Assembly: GCA_021325515.1 (NCBI GenBank)
Contig: JAJPHC010000045.1
Span: 62,001 to 126,000 of the forward strand
Length of the DNA stretch: 64,000 bases
Reading direction: 5' to 3'
DNA from: Acidobacteriota bacterium
GTDB lineage: Bacteria; Acidobacteriota; Thermoanaerobaculia; Gp7-AA8
Positions 10,100 to 19,400 of the stretch are shown piece by piece. The notes beneath the pieces were generated by a model, which made no database searches, was not told the DNA's origin, and saw nothing but the letters and a program-made list of their open reading frames with translations. The translations under genes were made by a program, and so were the position numbers. Positions within the stretch are counted from its first letter, which is position 1. Every line of letters starts with the position of its first letter.

Positions 10100-10906
10100 A
10101 TGAAGAAAACGATCCTCATTCTCGCACTCCTGTCTGCAGCCTGCGCAACGCAGCAGCCGTGCACGATGGCACGCCCCTCTCTCAACGCCACGCTCTGGAT
10201 GCAGACGTCGGCGGAGTATCAGGCAGTGACGCGCGAGGTCTATTCGACTGCACTGCGCACGCTCGATGAGGCGGCCGCCGACAAGTCGTGGACGGCGGCG
10301 ACCGAACAGAAGAGCGTCGATCCGTCGATGCCGCCGGCGATCATTCTCGATCTCGACGAGACGATCCTCGACACGTCGGGACATCAGGTGAAACTGATCC
10401 GCAGCGGCGAGACCTATTCGGAGCCCGGCTGGCACGAGTGGGCGATGAACGACAAGTCGCGCGCGATCGAGGCGGCGCACGATTTTCTGCTCGAAGTGCA
10501 GAAGCGCGGCGTCGCGATCTTCTACATCACGAATCGGCTGAAGAGCGAAGAAGAGCCGCTGCGCGCGTCGCTGGCGCGCCTCGGTTTTCCGCTCGCGGCG
10601 GACAATCTCATCACGAAGGGTGCGCGGCCCGATTGGGACTCGAGCGACAAGTCGGCGCGCCGCGCCTGGGTCGCATCGAAATATCGCGTGATCATGCTGT
10701 TCGGCGATGATCTGAATGACTTCGCGAACGCAAAGGGCAAGACGCTCGAGCAGCGCGACGCGATCGTGCGCGAGCATGCGAATGACTGGGGCCGCAAGTG
10801 GTTCGCGCTTCCCAATCCCGTCTACGGATCGTGGGAGCAGACTCTGCTCAATGGCGCGAAAGGCTGCGATCAGATCAAGCGCAAGATGGAGATGTTGAAG
10901 GAGTAA
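10100..10906 (+). CDS. HAD-superfamily class B/e(P4)-like acid phosphatase lipoprotein
   Basis: A 268-residue protein with a lipoprotein signal peptide (MKKTILILALLSAAC; lipobox LSAAC, Cys at about residue 15). The HAD catalytic motif I is DLDET (Asp84, Asp86) within ILDLDETILDTS. Motif II is the FYITNR segment, and the acidic motif near LFGDDLNDF supplies Mg2+ ligands. This arrangement fits the lipoprotein e(P4)/class B-C nonspecific phosphatase and 5'-nucleotidase family, which releases phosphate from nucleotides outside the cytoplasm. ATG at 10100 is preferred over the GTG immediately before it. The gene diverges from the TPR gene with only 27 nt between starts. Confidence 0.85.
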   Translation: MKKTILILALLSAACATQQPCTMARPSLNATLWMQTSAEYQAVTREVYSTALRTLDEAAADKSWTAATEQKSVDPSMPPAIILDLDETILDTSGHQVKLIRSGETYSEPGWHEWAMNDKSRAIEAAHDFLLEVQKRGVAIFYITNRLKSEEEPLRASLARLGFPLAADNLITKGARPDWDSSDKSARRAWVASKYRVIMLFGDDLNDFANAKGKTLEQRDAIVREHANDWGRKWFALPNPVYGSWEQTLLNGAKGCDQIKRKMEMLKE

Positions 10907-10912
10907 CCGGCG

Positions 10913-11158
10913 CTAACGCTTGTCGTCCGGGCGTTGCTTTGGAGCGGGCGGCGCCGCCGAGAGCCGCTCGAGCGATTTCCCGATCCCCGACAGCGTCATT
11001 TCTCCGCGCTCCATCGCCGACACTTCGGACGGAGTAAGCCCGATTCTCTCAGCGAACTGTTCGATGGAGAGACCGAGGGCGAGACGAATGCTCCGCAGAG
11101 CCTTGGGAGTCAGGACCGATTCCTTGTGTGACTCTTTTATACGCCTCTTCAGCGTCAA
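10913..11158 (-). CDS. Small XRE-family HTH regulator
   Basis: A short protein (about 81 residues if TTG 11158 is the start; GTG 11194 is the alternative) with a clear Cro/CI-type HTH: LTPKALRSIRLALGLSIEQ, FAERIGLTPSEVSAMERGE. The recognition helix is TPSEVSAME. The C-terminus is a short basic tail. The gene is divergent to the kinase-propeller gene starting at 11204. With the GTG start the two initiation codons would be only 10 nt apart, so the TTG start is more plausible. It could repress both itself and the kinase from the shared promoter region. The gene's 3' end lies 6 nt from the phosphatase stop. Confidence 0.62.
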   Translation of the reverse strand: MTLKRRIKESHKESVLTPKALRSIRLALGLSIEQFAERIGLTPSEVSAMERGEMTLSGIGKSLERLSAAPPAPKQRPDDKR

Positions 11159-11203
11159 TGGACAGTTCGAACCTATAATCGTGGCCGTCCTCACCAATAA
11201 ATC

Positions 11204-13825
11204 ATGCAACCCGGCACACGCCTCGGTCCTTACGAGGCCGTCTCGCGCATCGGCGCGGGAGGCATGGGAGAAGTGTGGAAGGCCCGCGATACGCGTCTCG
11301 ACCGCACCGTTGCCATCAAGATTCTCTCCGCGGAGTTTGCGGCCGATGCCCAACTGAAGATTCGATTCGAGCGCGAAGCCCGCACCATCTCGCAATTCGA
11401 GCACCCCAATATCTGCCGGCTCTACGATGTCGGTGACGACTATCTGGTGATGGAGCTCCTCGATGGGGAGTCGCTCGCCGACAAGCTCTCGAAGGGGGCG
11501 CTGCCGCTGGCGGATGTCGTGAAGTACGGCGCGCAGATCGCGGACGCGCTCGATCGCGCGCATCGCGCCGGCGTGGTGCATCGCGACCTGAAGCCGGGCA
11601 ACATCATCATCACGCGCGGCGGCGCCAAGCTGCTCGACTTCGGTCTCGCGAAATCCGTGGAGATCGACGTCAGCGCCGATGGCGCCACTGTGCAGAAGCC
11701 GCTCACCGCCCGTGGAACGATCGTCGGCACATTTCAATACATGGCCCCCGAGCAACTGGAAGGAGAAGAGGCCGATGCTCGCACCGACATCTTCTCCCTC
11801 GGCGCGGTGCTCTATGAGATGGCGACCGGCCGCCGCGCCTTCGATGGCAAAACACGGACGAGCCTCATCGCCGCGATCGTGAAGGAGCAGCCGCGGGCGA
11901 TTCGCGAGCTTCAGCCGCTCGTCCCCGCGGTGCTCGAGCACGTCATTCGCCGCTGTCTGGAGAAGGAGCGCGATCATCGCTGGCAGAGCGCGGCCGACAT
12001 CGCCGAAGAGCTGCGCTGGATCGGCGAAACGCGCGACGATGCTCCAGCCTCGATCCGTTCGCCGAGGCGCGCGCGCGCGATCGCCGCTGCCGCACTGCTT
12101 GCGACCGCCGCCGCCGTCATCTTCGCGATGCTCTGGGTGAAGGGCCAGGACTCGAAACAGCCGCGCTTCGTCTCCTCCGTACTACCGCCGCCCGGGTCGA
12201 TGTTCAATTTCGAAGCGGGTGCGATGGTGCTCTCTCCCGATGGGCGATATCTGGTCTTTCCTGTTCGTGCGCCCGATTCGATCTCGAGTCTCTATGTGCG
12301 CGACTTTCGCACCGGCGAGCTGCGCCATCTCGACGGGACAAACGGCGTTTCGCATCCCTTCTGGTCGCCCGACAGCAAGATCGTCGGCTACTTCGCGGAA
12401 GGAAAGCTGAAGACGATCGACATCGGTGGCGGTCCGCCGCAGTTCGTCGCCGAAGCGCCCGAGGCGCGAGGCGGCACGTGGAGTGAGAAGGGAACGATCG
12501 TCTTCGCGCCCCGTTTTCGCGAGGGGCTTTACAGCGTCCCGGCGCAGGGCGGAACGCCCGTCGAGTTGACGCGGCTCGCGAAGGGGGAGATCAGCCATCG
12601 CTGGCCGATGTTCCTTCCCGACGGCGAGCACATCGTGTTCCTGGTGCAGCGCGCGGAGGGAGGCTCGCTCGACGATCCGAGCACGATCGACGTAGTGTCT
12701 CTCTCGACGAAGAAACACCATGAGCTGTTCCGCGCCAACTCGTCGATCTCCTGGTCGCCGTCGGGCTATCTGCTCTTCTGGCGCGATGGCTCGCTCATGG
12801 CGCAGCATTTCGACACACGGAGTCTAACCATCAGCGGCACCCCGATCGCCGTCGCTCCCGACGTCTCCTACTCCGGAACGGAGCAGGCGATCGCCTCGGT
12901 CTCGAAGACCAACACGCTCGTCTATCAGTCAGGGAAGCTCGGGCAGTCGCGGCTGATCTGGGCGTCGCGCAACGGGATCAACGACTCGGCCACGCCGCAG
13001 AGCGCGAATATGTATGGACCCGCGCTCTCACCGGATGGGAGGCACATCGCCGTTTCCATCATCGATCAGACCGAGGACATTCACGTGATCGATCTGGATC
13101 GCGGAACCAACATGCGGCTCACGTTCGATTCGACCGATGAGGATTCTCCGGTGTGGAGTCCTGATGGCGAATGGATCGCGTTCCGCTCCAACCGCTCCGA
13201 CGGAGGCGATATCTATCGCAAGAAAGCGTCCGGTGAAGGCGGCGAGGAACCGCTCGTCGTCACGCCGGAAGGAATGCGGCCGACATCGTGGTCGCCGGAT
13301 GGAAAGAAGCTCCTGCTCGAAGCGACCGATCCCAATCATCCGACATCCAGCGACATCTGGGTCTATTCATTCGACGACAGGAAAGCGGTGCCGCTGATTC
13401 AGTCGCAGTTCACGGAGAGAGGCGCGGCGTTCTCGCCTGATGGCCGCTGGATCGCGTACGCGTCGGATGAATCAGGACGCGACGAGGTGTACCTGCGCCC
13501 CGTGAATGGAACCGCTAAGTGGCAGGTCTCGACGGCCGGCGGCCGCATGCCGAGGTGGCGGCGCGATGGGAGCGAGTTGTTTTTCTCCGCGCCTGCCGAC
13601 GCCGTGATGGTCGTGAAGATCGCGCCGGAGCCGATGCCGGTGAAGGGAAAGCCGGAGCTGCTCTTCACCTATCGCCAGAAGTCGACGCCGATGCTCGGGC
13701 GTGACGTGCCTGCGTTCGATGTCGCGCCGGACGGGCAGCATCTGCTGCTCAACTCGCTCACCGCGAACGTCGATGCGCCGATCACCGTCGTCCAGAACTG
13801 GGACGACGTCGCCGCGCGGAACTGA
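11204..13825 (+). CDS. Transmembrane Ser/Thr protein kinase with PD40/WD40-like propeller
   Basis: An 873-residue Hanks-type receptor kinase. Residues 1-275 are the kinase: glycine loop IGAGGMGEVW, VAIK lysine at about 37, catalytic HRDLKPGN at about 125, DFGLAK at about 145, and APEQ. A single membrane span lies at about 290-312. The remaining ~560 residues are extracytoplasmic PD40/TolB-like blades with repeated [FL]SPDGR.[IL][AV] motifs (LSPDGRYLVFPV, WSPDGEWIAFRSN, FSPDGRWIAYASDE). The kinase probably senses an external or cell-envelope signal through the propeller. This architecture is abundant in Acidobacteriota. A second paralogue lies at 55.3-57.9 kb. Confidence 0.93.
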   Translation: MQPGTRLGPYEAVSRIGAGGMGEVWKARDTRLDRTVAIKILSAEFAADAQLKIRFEREARTISQFEHPNICRLYDVGDDYLVMELLDGESLADKLSKGALPLADVVKYGAQIADALDRAHRAGVVHRDLKPGNIIITRGGAKLLDFGLAKSVEIDVSADGATVQKPLTARGTIVGTFQYMAPEQLEGEEADARTDIFSLGAVLYEMATGRRAFDGKTRTSLIAAIVKEQPRAIRELQPLVPAVLEHVIRRCLEKERDHRWQSAADIAEELRWIGETRDDAPASIRSPRRARAIAAAALLATAAAVIFAMLWVKGQDSKQPRFVSSVLPPPGSMFNFEAGAMVLSPDGRYLVFPVRAPDSISSLYVRDFRTGELRHLDGTNGVSHPFWSPDSKIVGYFAEGKLKTIDIGGGPPQFVAEAPEARGGTWSEKGTIVFAPRFREGLYSVPAQGGTPVELTRLAKGEISHRWPMFLPDGEHIVFLVQRAEGGSLDDPSTIDVVSLSTKKHHELFRANSSISWSPSGYLLFWRDGSLMAQHFDTRSLTISGTPIAVAPDVSYSGTEQAIASVSKTNTLVYQSGKLGQSRLIWASRNGINDSATPQSANMYGPALSPDGRHIAVSIIDQTEDIHVIDLDRGTNMRLTFDSTDEDSPVWSPDGEWIAFRSNRSDGGDIYRKKASGEGGEEPLVVTPEGMRPTSWSPDGKKLLLEATDPNHPTSSDIWVYSFDDRKAVPLIQSQFTERGAAFSPDGRWIAYASDESGRDEVYLRPVNGTAKWQVSTAGGRMPRWRRDGSELFFSAPADAVMVVKIAPEPMPVKGKPELLFTYRQKSTPMLGRDVPAFDVAPDGQHLLLNSLTANVDAPITVVQNWDDVAARN

Positions 13826-13826
13826 G

Positions 13827-14099
13827 TCATCGCGCGCGAAAGCGCAGCGCGCTCCCGATCACCGCGATGCTGCCCGCGATGTTCGCCGCCATGCCGATGA
13901 TCAGCGGCCACTGCGCGATCCGGATTCCATAGACGAGATACACGACCTGTCCGCCGAGGAACAGCGCGTAGGTGAGGATGGAGACGTCATCCGAACTGCG
14001 GCGCTTCCAGATGCGCAGCGCCTGCGGGATGTACGCGGCGCCGGTCGCGACGCCGATGACGGAGACGAGCCATCCGAGGATCGTGTCGAGCATTGTCAT
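13827..14099 (-). CDS. SemiSWEET (PQ-loop) sugar transporter
   Basis: A 90-residue protein with three predicted membrane helices and the PQ-loop motif AAYIPQALRIWKRRSSDDVS near the end of helix 1. This matches bacterial SemiSWEETs, which dimerise to make a facilitative sugar channel. The start ATG at 14099 gives the standard N-terminus; longer in-frame extensions are Arg-rich. It is convergent with the kinase gene, with a 1-nt gap, and divergent from the DUF1203 gene. Confidence 0.82.
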   Translation of the reverse strand: MTMLDTILGWLVSVIGVATGAAYIPQALRIWKRRSSDDVSILTYALFLGGQVVYLVYGIRIAQWPLIIGMAANIAGSIAVIGSALRFRAR

Positions 14100-14161
14100 G
14101 GCGACAACGATACGCGAACGGGGAGCGAGGTGCGCGTGTTGTACATGTCGAAAGGAACAGG

Positions 14162-14641
14162 ATGACCGCACTCACCATCGCCCCGATTCCCCGCAAGTTT
14201 CTCGAACGCGTCCGCACCGAAGGCCTCGACGACCTCGGGCAGCCCGTCAAGCATGTGATCGCGCAGGGAGGCGAGCCGTGCCGCGATGTGCTGCGCCGCG
14301 CGCAGCCCGGCGAACGGCTGATCCTCGCGAGCTTCACGCCGTTCACGAAGGCGGGCCCCTACAAAGAGTACGGCCCGATCTTCGTCAAAGCCGATGCGAG
14401 CGACGAGACGGTGTTGCGCGAGGCGCTGCCGCCGGCAGGTTCCGACGGCACATATCTGAATCAGCAGTTCGTCGTTCGCGCGTATACCGCGGACGAAGAG
14501 ATCCGCGATGCATCGCTGACGAATGCGCACGAGCTCGAGGCGACCGTCGACCGCTTTCTCGCAATGTCCGACGTCGCGTTTCTGCATGTGCGGTTTCCGG
14601 CGTACGGCTGCTTCGCGTTTCGCATCGATCGCGCCCGTTAG
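14162..14641 (+). CDS. DUF1203-domain protein
   Basis: A 159-residue cytoplasmic protein matching the DUF1203 family along its whole length: RCRDVLRRAQPGERLILASF-type core (here CRDVLRRAQPGERLILASFTP), GPYKEYGPIFV, and a C-terminal segment VAFLHVRFPAYGCFAFRID. The function is unknown. The ATG is preceded by AAAGGAACAG. Only 11 nt separate its stop from the nitrilase-family start, so the two are probably co-transcribed. Confidence 0.85.
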   Translation: MTALTIAPIPRKFLERVRTEGLDDLGQPVKHVIAQGGEPCRDVLRRAQPGERLILASFTPFTKAGPYKEYGPIFVKADASDETVLREALPPAGSDGTYLNQQFVVRAYTADEEIRDASLTNAHELEATVDRFLAMSDVAFLHVRFPAYGCFAFRIDRAR

Positions 14642-14652
14642 AATGTGCGGCG

Positions 14653-15435
14653 ATGCGCATCGCACTGGCGAACCTTCGCTATCCGGAGTCTCCTGAAGAA
14701 TCGATCCGCCTGGCGTGCGACGCGATCGGCGAAGCGTCGCGCGCCGGCGCGAAGTTGATCTGCTTTCCGGAGTGCTACGTTCCCGGCTATCGCGGGCTCG
14801 GTTACGAGCCGCCGCCTCCGGACGCGGAGTTTCTCGAGCGCGCCTGGACGGAGATCGCGGCCGCCGCTGCCCGTGCGAAGATCGCCGTCATCCTCGGCAC
14901 CGAACGAGTGGGCGACGGATTGCCGCGTCCCTCGGCGCTCGTCATCGACGCGGACGGCACGCGGCTCGGATTTCAGGACAAGGTGCAGCTCGATCCGTCG
15001 GAGGATGCCGTGTACTCGGCGGGCTCGGAGCGGCAGCTATTCCCCTGCGGCGAGATGACATTCGGCATCGTGATCTGTCACGAGGGCTGGCGATATCCGG
15101 AGACCGTCCGCTGGGCGGCGAGGCGCGGGGCGCAGATCGTTTTTCATCCGCACTTTCATCCCGGTGAAGAGGGGAGCTACGCACCTTCGTCGTTCGCTGA
15201 TCCGGCGAACTCGTTTCATGAGAAGGCGATGTTCTGCCGCGCGGCGGAGAACACGATCTGGTTCGCGTCGGTCAATTACGCGAGCCGAGGATCAGGGACG
15301 ACGTCCGCCGTGGTGAAGCCGGATGGAACGCTGCTCGTCCATCAGCCGTACGGTGAGCATGGCGTGCTCGTGGCGGAGATCGATGTCGCGGCGGCGACGA
15401 GACTTCTCGCGTCGCGCTGCAGGACATACTCCTAG
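14653..15435 (+). CDS. Carbon-nitrogen hydrolase (nitrilase superfamily)
   Basis: A 260-residue cytoplasmic hydrolase with the full nitrilase Glu-Lys-Cys triad in context: Glu in LICFPECYVPGYRG, Lys in FQDKVQLDPSED, and Cys in GIVICHEGWRYPE. The N-terminal MRIALANLRY and the downstream NYASRG..S motif also fit. Such enzymes hydrolyse amides or N-carbamoyl compounds; the exact branch cannot be fixed here. It follows DUF1203 by 11 nt (likely operon). Its stop overlaps the convergent archaemetzincin gene by 4 nt. Confidence 0.88.
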   Translation: MRIALANLRYPESPEESIRLACDAIGEASRAGAKLICFPECYVPGYRGLGYEPPPPDAEFLERAWTEIAAAAARAKIAVILGTERVGDGLPRPSALVIDADGTRLGFQDKVQLDPSEDAVYSAGSERQLFPCGEMTFGIVICHEGWRYPETVRWAARRGAQIVFHPHFHPGEEGSYAPSSFADPANSFHEKAMFCRAAENTIWFASVNYASRGSGTTSAVVKPDGTLLVHQPYGEHGVLVAEIDVAAATRLLASRCRTYS

Positions 15436-16379
15436 CCTGCCGTTTGTGTTGCGCCGCTGCCGGAAGCGATGCGCGCGAGCTCCGTCTCGATCCACGCACG
15501 CTCCTCGTCGAATCCAGCATCGCGGCAGACATCGCGCAGACGCTCGTAACGCTGCACGACATCGAACCCCGTGCTCCATTGCAGCTTGCGCAGATCGACC
15601 GGGCAGGCGTGCATCGGCTTTCCGTCGAATTCGTGCAGGTTGTTCGAGCCATTCATCACGCATCGATACCAGACGCAATGGCGGATGCCGAACATGTGTC
15701 CCGTCTCGTGCGCGAGCACGTCACAACTCCGGCGCAGTGTGATGCTCTTCGAGCGGTCGCCATAGCGGGCGAAGCTGTAGACACCGACGCGATCGGTGAG
15801 CGACGCCTGTCCGAAGACGAAGTTCCAGTCGGGGCCGGGATAGAGATCGATCATCGTGACGGCGATGATGCAGTACGCATCGGCAGGGAGTCGCTGTTTG
15901 AGCATCGCCAGGATGTCGCCGGTGCGGAGTTGCCGCTCGTTCGTTCCGGGAAGGAGACGCGAGGTGAGGCGTGCGTCGATGGGCAGCGGATCGAGCAGCT
16001 TCACGTCGAGCATGAAGTACGCGGCGGCATAGCGGCGCATCATCTCCAGCGATGGCGCATCGCTGCCGAACGTGCCGAGGGGCTGCAGGTAAATCGTGTG
16101 GCGCAGCGCGTCGGGCCGGTTCACATTGCTGTGCTCATACTGGTTGAACGACTGCGCCTCTTCCTTGTAGACGCTGAGCCAGTCGACCGGCCCCGCCTTC
16201 GGAATGAGCTCGGCGTGGACGGGGTCCAGCGCGCGCTGCAGAGGAACCGGCAGTCCGCCGACGGCGCCGATGGCCGCGCGGCGCGGATCGCGGGGGAGCT
16301 GCTTCATCACCGGCGGCTCCGAGCGCTCACAAAAGAGGAGCAGCGCGGCGACGAGCGTCGTCAGACTTGTCTTCCACAT
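15432..16379 (-). CDS. amzA: Archaemetzincin-like secreted zinc metalloprotease
   Basis: A 315-residue protein with an N-terminal signal sequence whose hydrophobic core ends in LLLFCERS, possibly a lipoprotein anchor. The archaemetzincin zinc site is clear: HETGHMFGIRH (His224, Glu225, His228, His234) followed by CVWYRCVMNGSNN, the Met-turn and CPVDLRKL. Canonical archaemetzincins carry a further zinc bound by four cysteines ending in CxxC; here the last Cys is replaced by Asp (CPVD), so the second zinc site is altered. Family members are usually cytoplasmic; an exported form is notable. A 44-bp palindromic repeat lies 25 nt upstream, within the divergent promoter shared with the BNR protein. 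Confidence 0.87.
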   Translation of the reverse strand: MWKTSLTTLVAALLLFCERSEPPVMKQLPRDPRRAAIGAVGGLPVPLQRALDPVHAELIPKAGPVDWLSVYKEEAQSFNQYEHSNVNRPDALRHTIYLQPLGTFGSDAPSLEMMRRYAAAYFMLDVKLLDPLPIDARLTSRLLPGTNERQLRTGDILAMLKQRLPADAYCIIAVTMIDLYPGPDWNFVFGQASLTDRVGVYSFARYGDRSKSITLRRSCDVLAHETGHMFGIRHCVWYRCVMNGSNNLHEFDGKPMHACPVDLRKLQWSTGFDVVQRYERLRDVCRDAGFDEERAWIETELARIASGSGATQTAG

Positions 16380-16404
16380 GGGACCCCCGCGCAGATGCTG
16401 CGCC

Positions 16405-16448
16405 GTTAAGTTGATTTTCCAGGTGTGACCCCCGAAAACCAACTTAAT
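16405..16448 (+). repeat. 44-bp palindromic repeat, copy 2 (forward)
   Basis: Identical to the copy at 5036 except for the final base (T for C). It occupies the divergent promoter between the archaemetzincin (start 16379) and the BNR/PKD protein (start 16491). It lies 42 nt upstream of the latter and is oriented toward it. An in-frame GTG inside the repeat (16425) could be mistaken for a start codon. Confidence 0.9.
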
Positions 16449-16490
16449 CGTGGCATCATCGTCGGGGTCCTTACAACGGAGGGTGGCGCC

Positions 16491-19400
16491 ATGAGCGAGC
16501 GGATCGCCGTCTTTGTCTTTGCGTCGTGTCTCGCAGTCTCCCTCAGCGCCGGCGCTGACGACCACCGGCCGCCGGAGCGTCCCGATACCGAAGACGGCTG
16601 TCTCGACGGACGCAAAGCCGATTACATCCTCCGTCACGGGATCAACGGCATCATCGATCACGACGCGCTCCTCGAGGCCACGCGCGCGTTTCAGGCGCAG
16701 CGAAAGTCGGAGCTCGTCTCGCGTCCCATCGCCGGCGACAGCATCGGCGGCACGCTCTGGACGTCCATCGGTCCCGCCAACGGCGGCGGACGAATGACGG
16801 CGATCGCGACGCATCCCACGACGGCCGGCACGCTCATCGCGGGTGCGGCGGGCGGTGGCGCGTGGAAGACGACCGATAGCGGCGCGACGTGGACCGTGCT
16901 CACGGATTCGATCCCCAATCTCGCTGTCGGCGCCGTCGCCTACGCGCCTTCCGATACGAACCAGATCTACCTCGGCACCGGGGAGAACGCCTACTCCGGC
17001 GATGTCATCACCGGGATCGGACTTCTCTATTCCGCGAACGGCGGATCGGCGTGGACGTTGCCCTCGAGCGTGATCGCCACACGGTTCTTCCGCATCTCTG
17101 TTCATCCTGCGAACCCGAATGAAGTCGTTGCCGCAACCGACGCCGGCCTGCTGCGCTCGACGACGGGGCAGAACGGTTTCGGTACGACGCGGATCCAGCG
17201 CGCGTCGTCAGGCACCGCCGCCTACGGCGACATCACCGATCTCGTGCGCGATCCTGGCAACGCGAACACGATGTACGCGGCGACCTATGATGAAGGCTAC
17301 TGGTGCGCTCGCTATAGCTGCTTCGATCCGTACAACTGGAGCTCGCCGAAGGTCATGAAGTCGGTGGATGGCGGCGCGACGTGGAGCGAGTCGTCGACCG
17401 GTCTGCCGGTGTCGACCGCCACTCTGCTCGTCGATCGCATGTCGATCGCCATCGCACCATCCAATACGAGCACGCTCTACTGCGCGTTCTCGACGTACGA
17501 CGCGAACACCGGCGCCACCATCTCGCACATGTACAAGTCGTCGAATGCCGGCGGACCGTGGTCGGAGCTGAGCGCGCTGTCGGGTCACGCGAGCGCCTCG
17601 ATCCGCTCGTACTTGAGCAACCAGGGCTCGTATGACAACGCCATCATCGTTTCGCCGTCCGATGCGAACGTAGTGATCGCCGGCGGTGTGTACTACGTGA
17701 AGACGACCGACGGCGGCGCGACGTTCAACTCGATTCCGGCCAGCGGCGGCATGCACGTCGACTGTCACGACATTCGATATGACAGCGGCGGCACTCTCTA
17801 CTTCGCGAACGACGGCGGTTTCTATTCGAGCTCCGACAACGGCGCGAACGTGACGAGCCGCAACGCGAATCTCGTGACGCGCCAGTTCTATACGCTCGCG
17901 GCCGACGCGGCCAATCGCAATCGAATGTTCGGCGGCCAGCAGGACAACGGAACTTCGCGGCGGACCGACGCCGGCGGCACGAACTGGGACAGCGCCTACG
18001 GCGGCGATGGGTTCGGCTGCCAGATCAATGCAGATGTCCCCGCACAGGTGATGATGAGCTGGCAGAACGGGAACATCGTACGCACGCAGTTCGGCGGCGC
18101 GGCGGCAAACTCGGTGATTGCCACGTATCGCACGCCTCCCTGGTCCGACTCGTCGCCGTTTTCCACGAAGATCTACGCCGACTCGAATGCGCCCGGCACG
18201 TTGTACACGGTAACGCACCGGCTCTGGCGGACGACGACGTTCGGCGATGGCTGGCTGCCGCTGCCGACGACGACGACCGACGGCTCGACGTGGGGCAACT
18301 CCGGCATCAGCTCGGCCGCGATCGCGCCCGGCAATTCGAACGTGATCATGGCGGCGAAATACGACCAGTTGTTCCTCTCGACGAACGGCGGCGTCTCATG
18401 GACGCTCGCCCGCAGCGGTCTGCCCCTCTTTCGCAACATCAATGCGATCGCGATCGATCCTTCGGATCCTTCGATTGCATACGTCGCCCTCGCAGGACTC
18501 ACGTCGCCTTCCGTCTATTACACGACGAGCTCCGGTCTGAGTTGGACTGCGCGCGGATCGGGTCTCCCTGCATTTTCTGCGCAGGTGATCAAGGTTGATC
18601 CGACGGACTCGCAGACGCTGTATTGCGGAACGGATGTCGGCGTCTATCGCTCGACGAATCAGGGTGCGACGTGGTCCGCATACGGGACCGGTATTCCGGC
18701 GGTCTCTGTGTACGACATGCAGATCCTCGCCGACGGTACGAAGCTGCGCGCCGCAACGCATGGCCGCGGCGTGTGGGAGATGACGGTGACCTCGCCGGTG
18801 AACAACGCTCCTGCAGTGACGGCGTCGTCATCTCCAGCGGCCGTCAGCGGCGTCGTCAATGTCGCGACCGGCGCGAGCGTGACATTCAGCGGGACGTTCT
18901 CCGATGCGGACGGCGATGCGATGTCGGCAAAGTGGATCTTTCCCGACGATCTCTCGTCGATGAACGTGATCAGCGGCGGAAGCGTGAGTCACACATTCGC
19001 GCGCGCGGGCCGCTATCCGGTCACCTTGAAAGTCACCGATTCAAAAGGCGGTGCCGGAGCTGCGGAGATCGATGTCTACGTGGCCGATCCTGCCGATACC
19101 TGTTCCACGCCCGTGACGATTCCTCCGGCCGGACCGTTCCCGTACACCGTCTCCGGCTCGACCGAGAACTCGACGTCGCAGCTCTCCGACGCGGTGACCT
19201 CCTGCTACCCATTCACGAATCAGACGTCGCTCTGGTACAGCTTCACACCGCAGTCCACCGCCACGTATCTCATCTCCCTCTGCGGCTCGCAGGCTTCGAT
19301 TGTGCTGATCGAATACACCGGCGGAACCTGTCCCGCCGCGGGAAACGTCGCCGGCTGCTTCACGGTTCGAAGCCCTGCAACGCACGACGCGAACAATGTC

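Noticed and set aside
16425-16490. GTG inside the palindromic repeat as start of the BNR protein
   Set aside because: The ATG at 16491 has GGAGGG upstream and gives a proper signal peptide; the extension is just repeat sequence.
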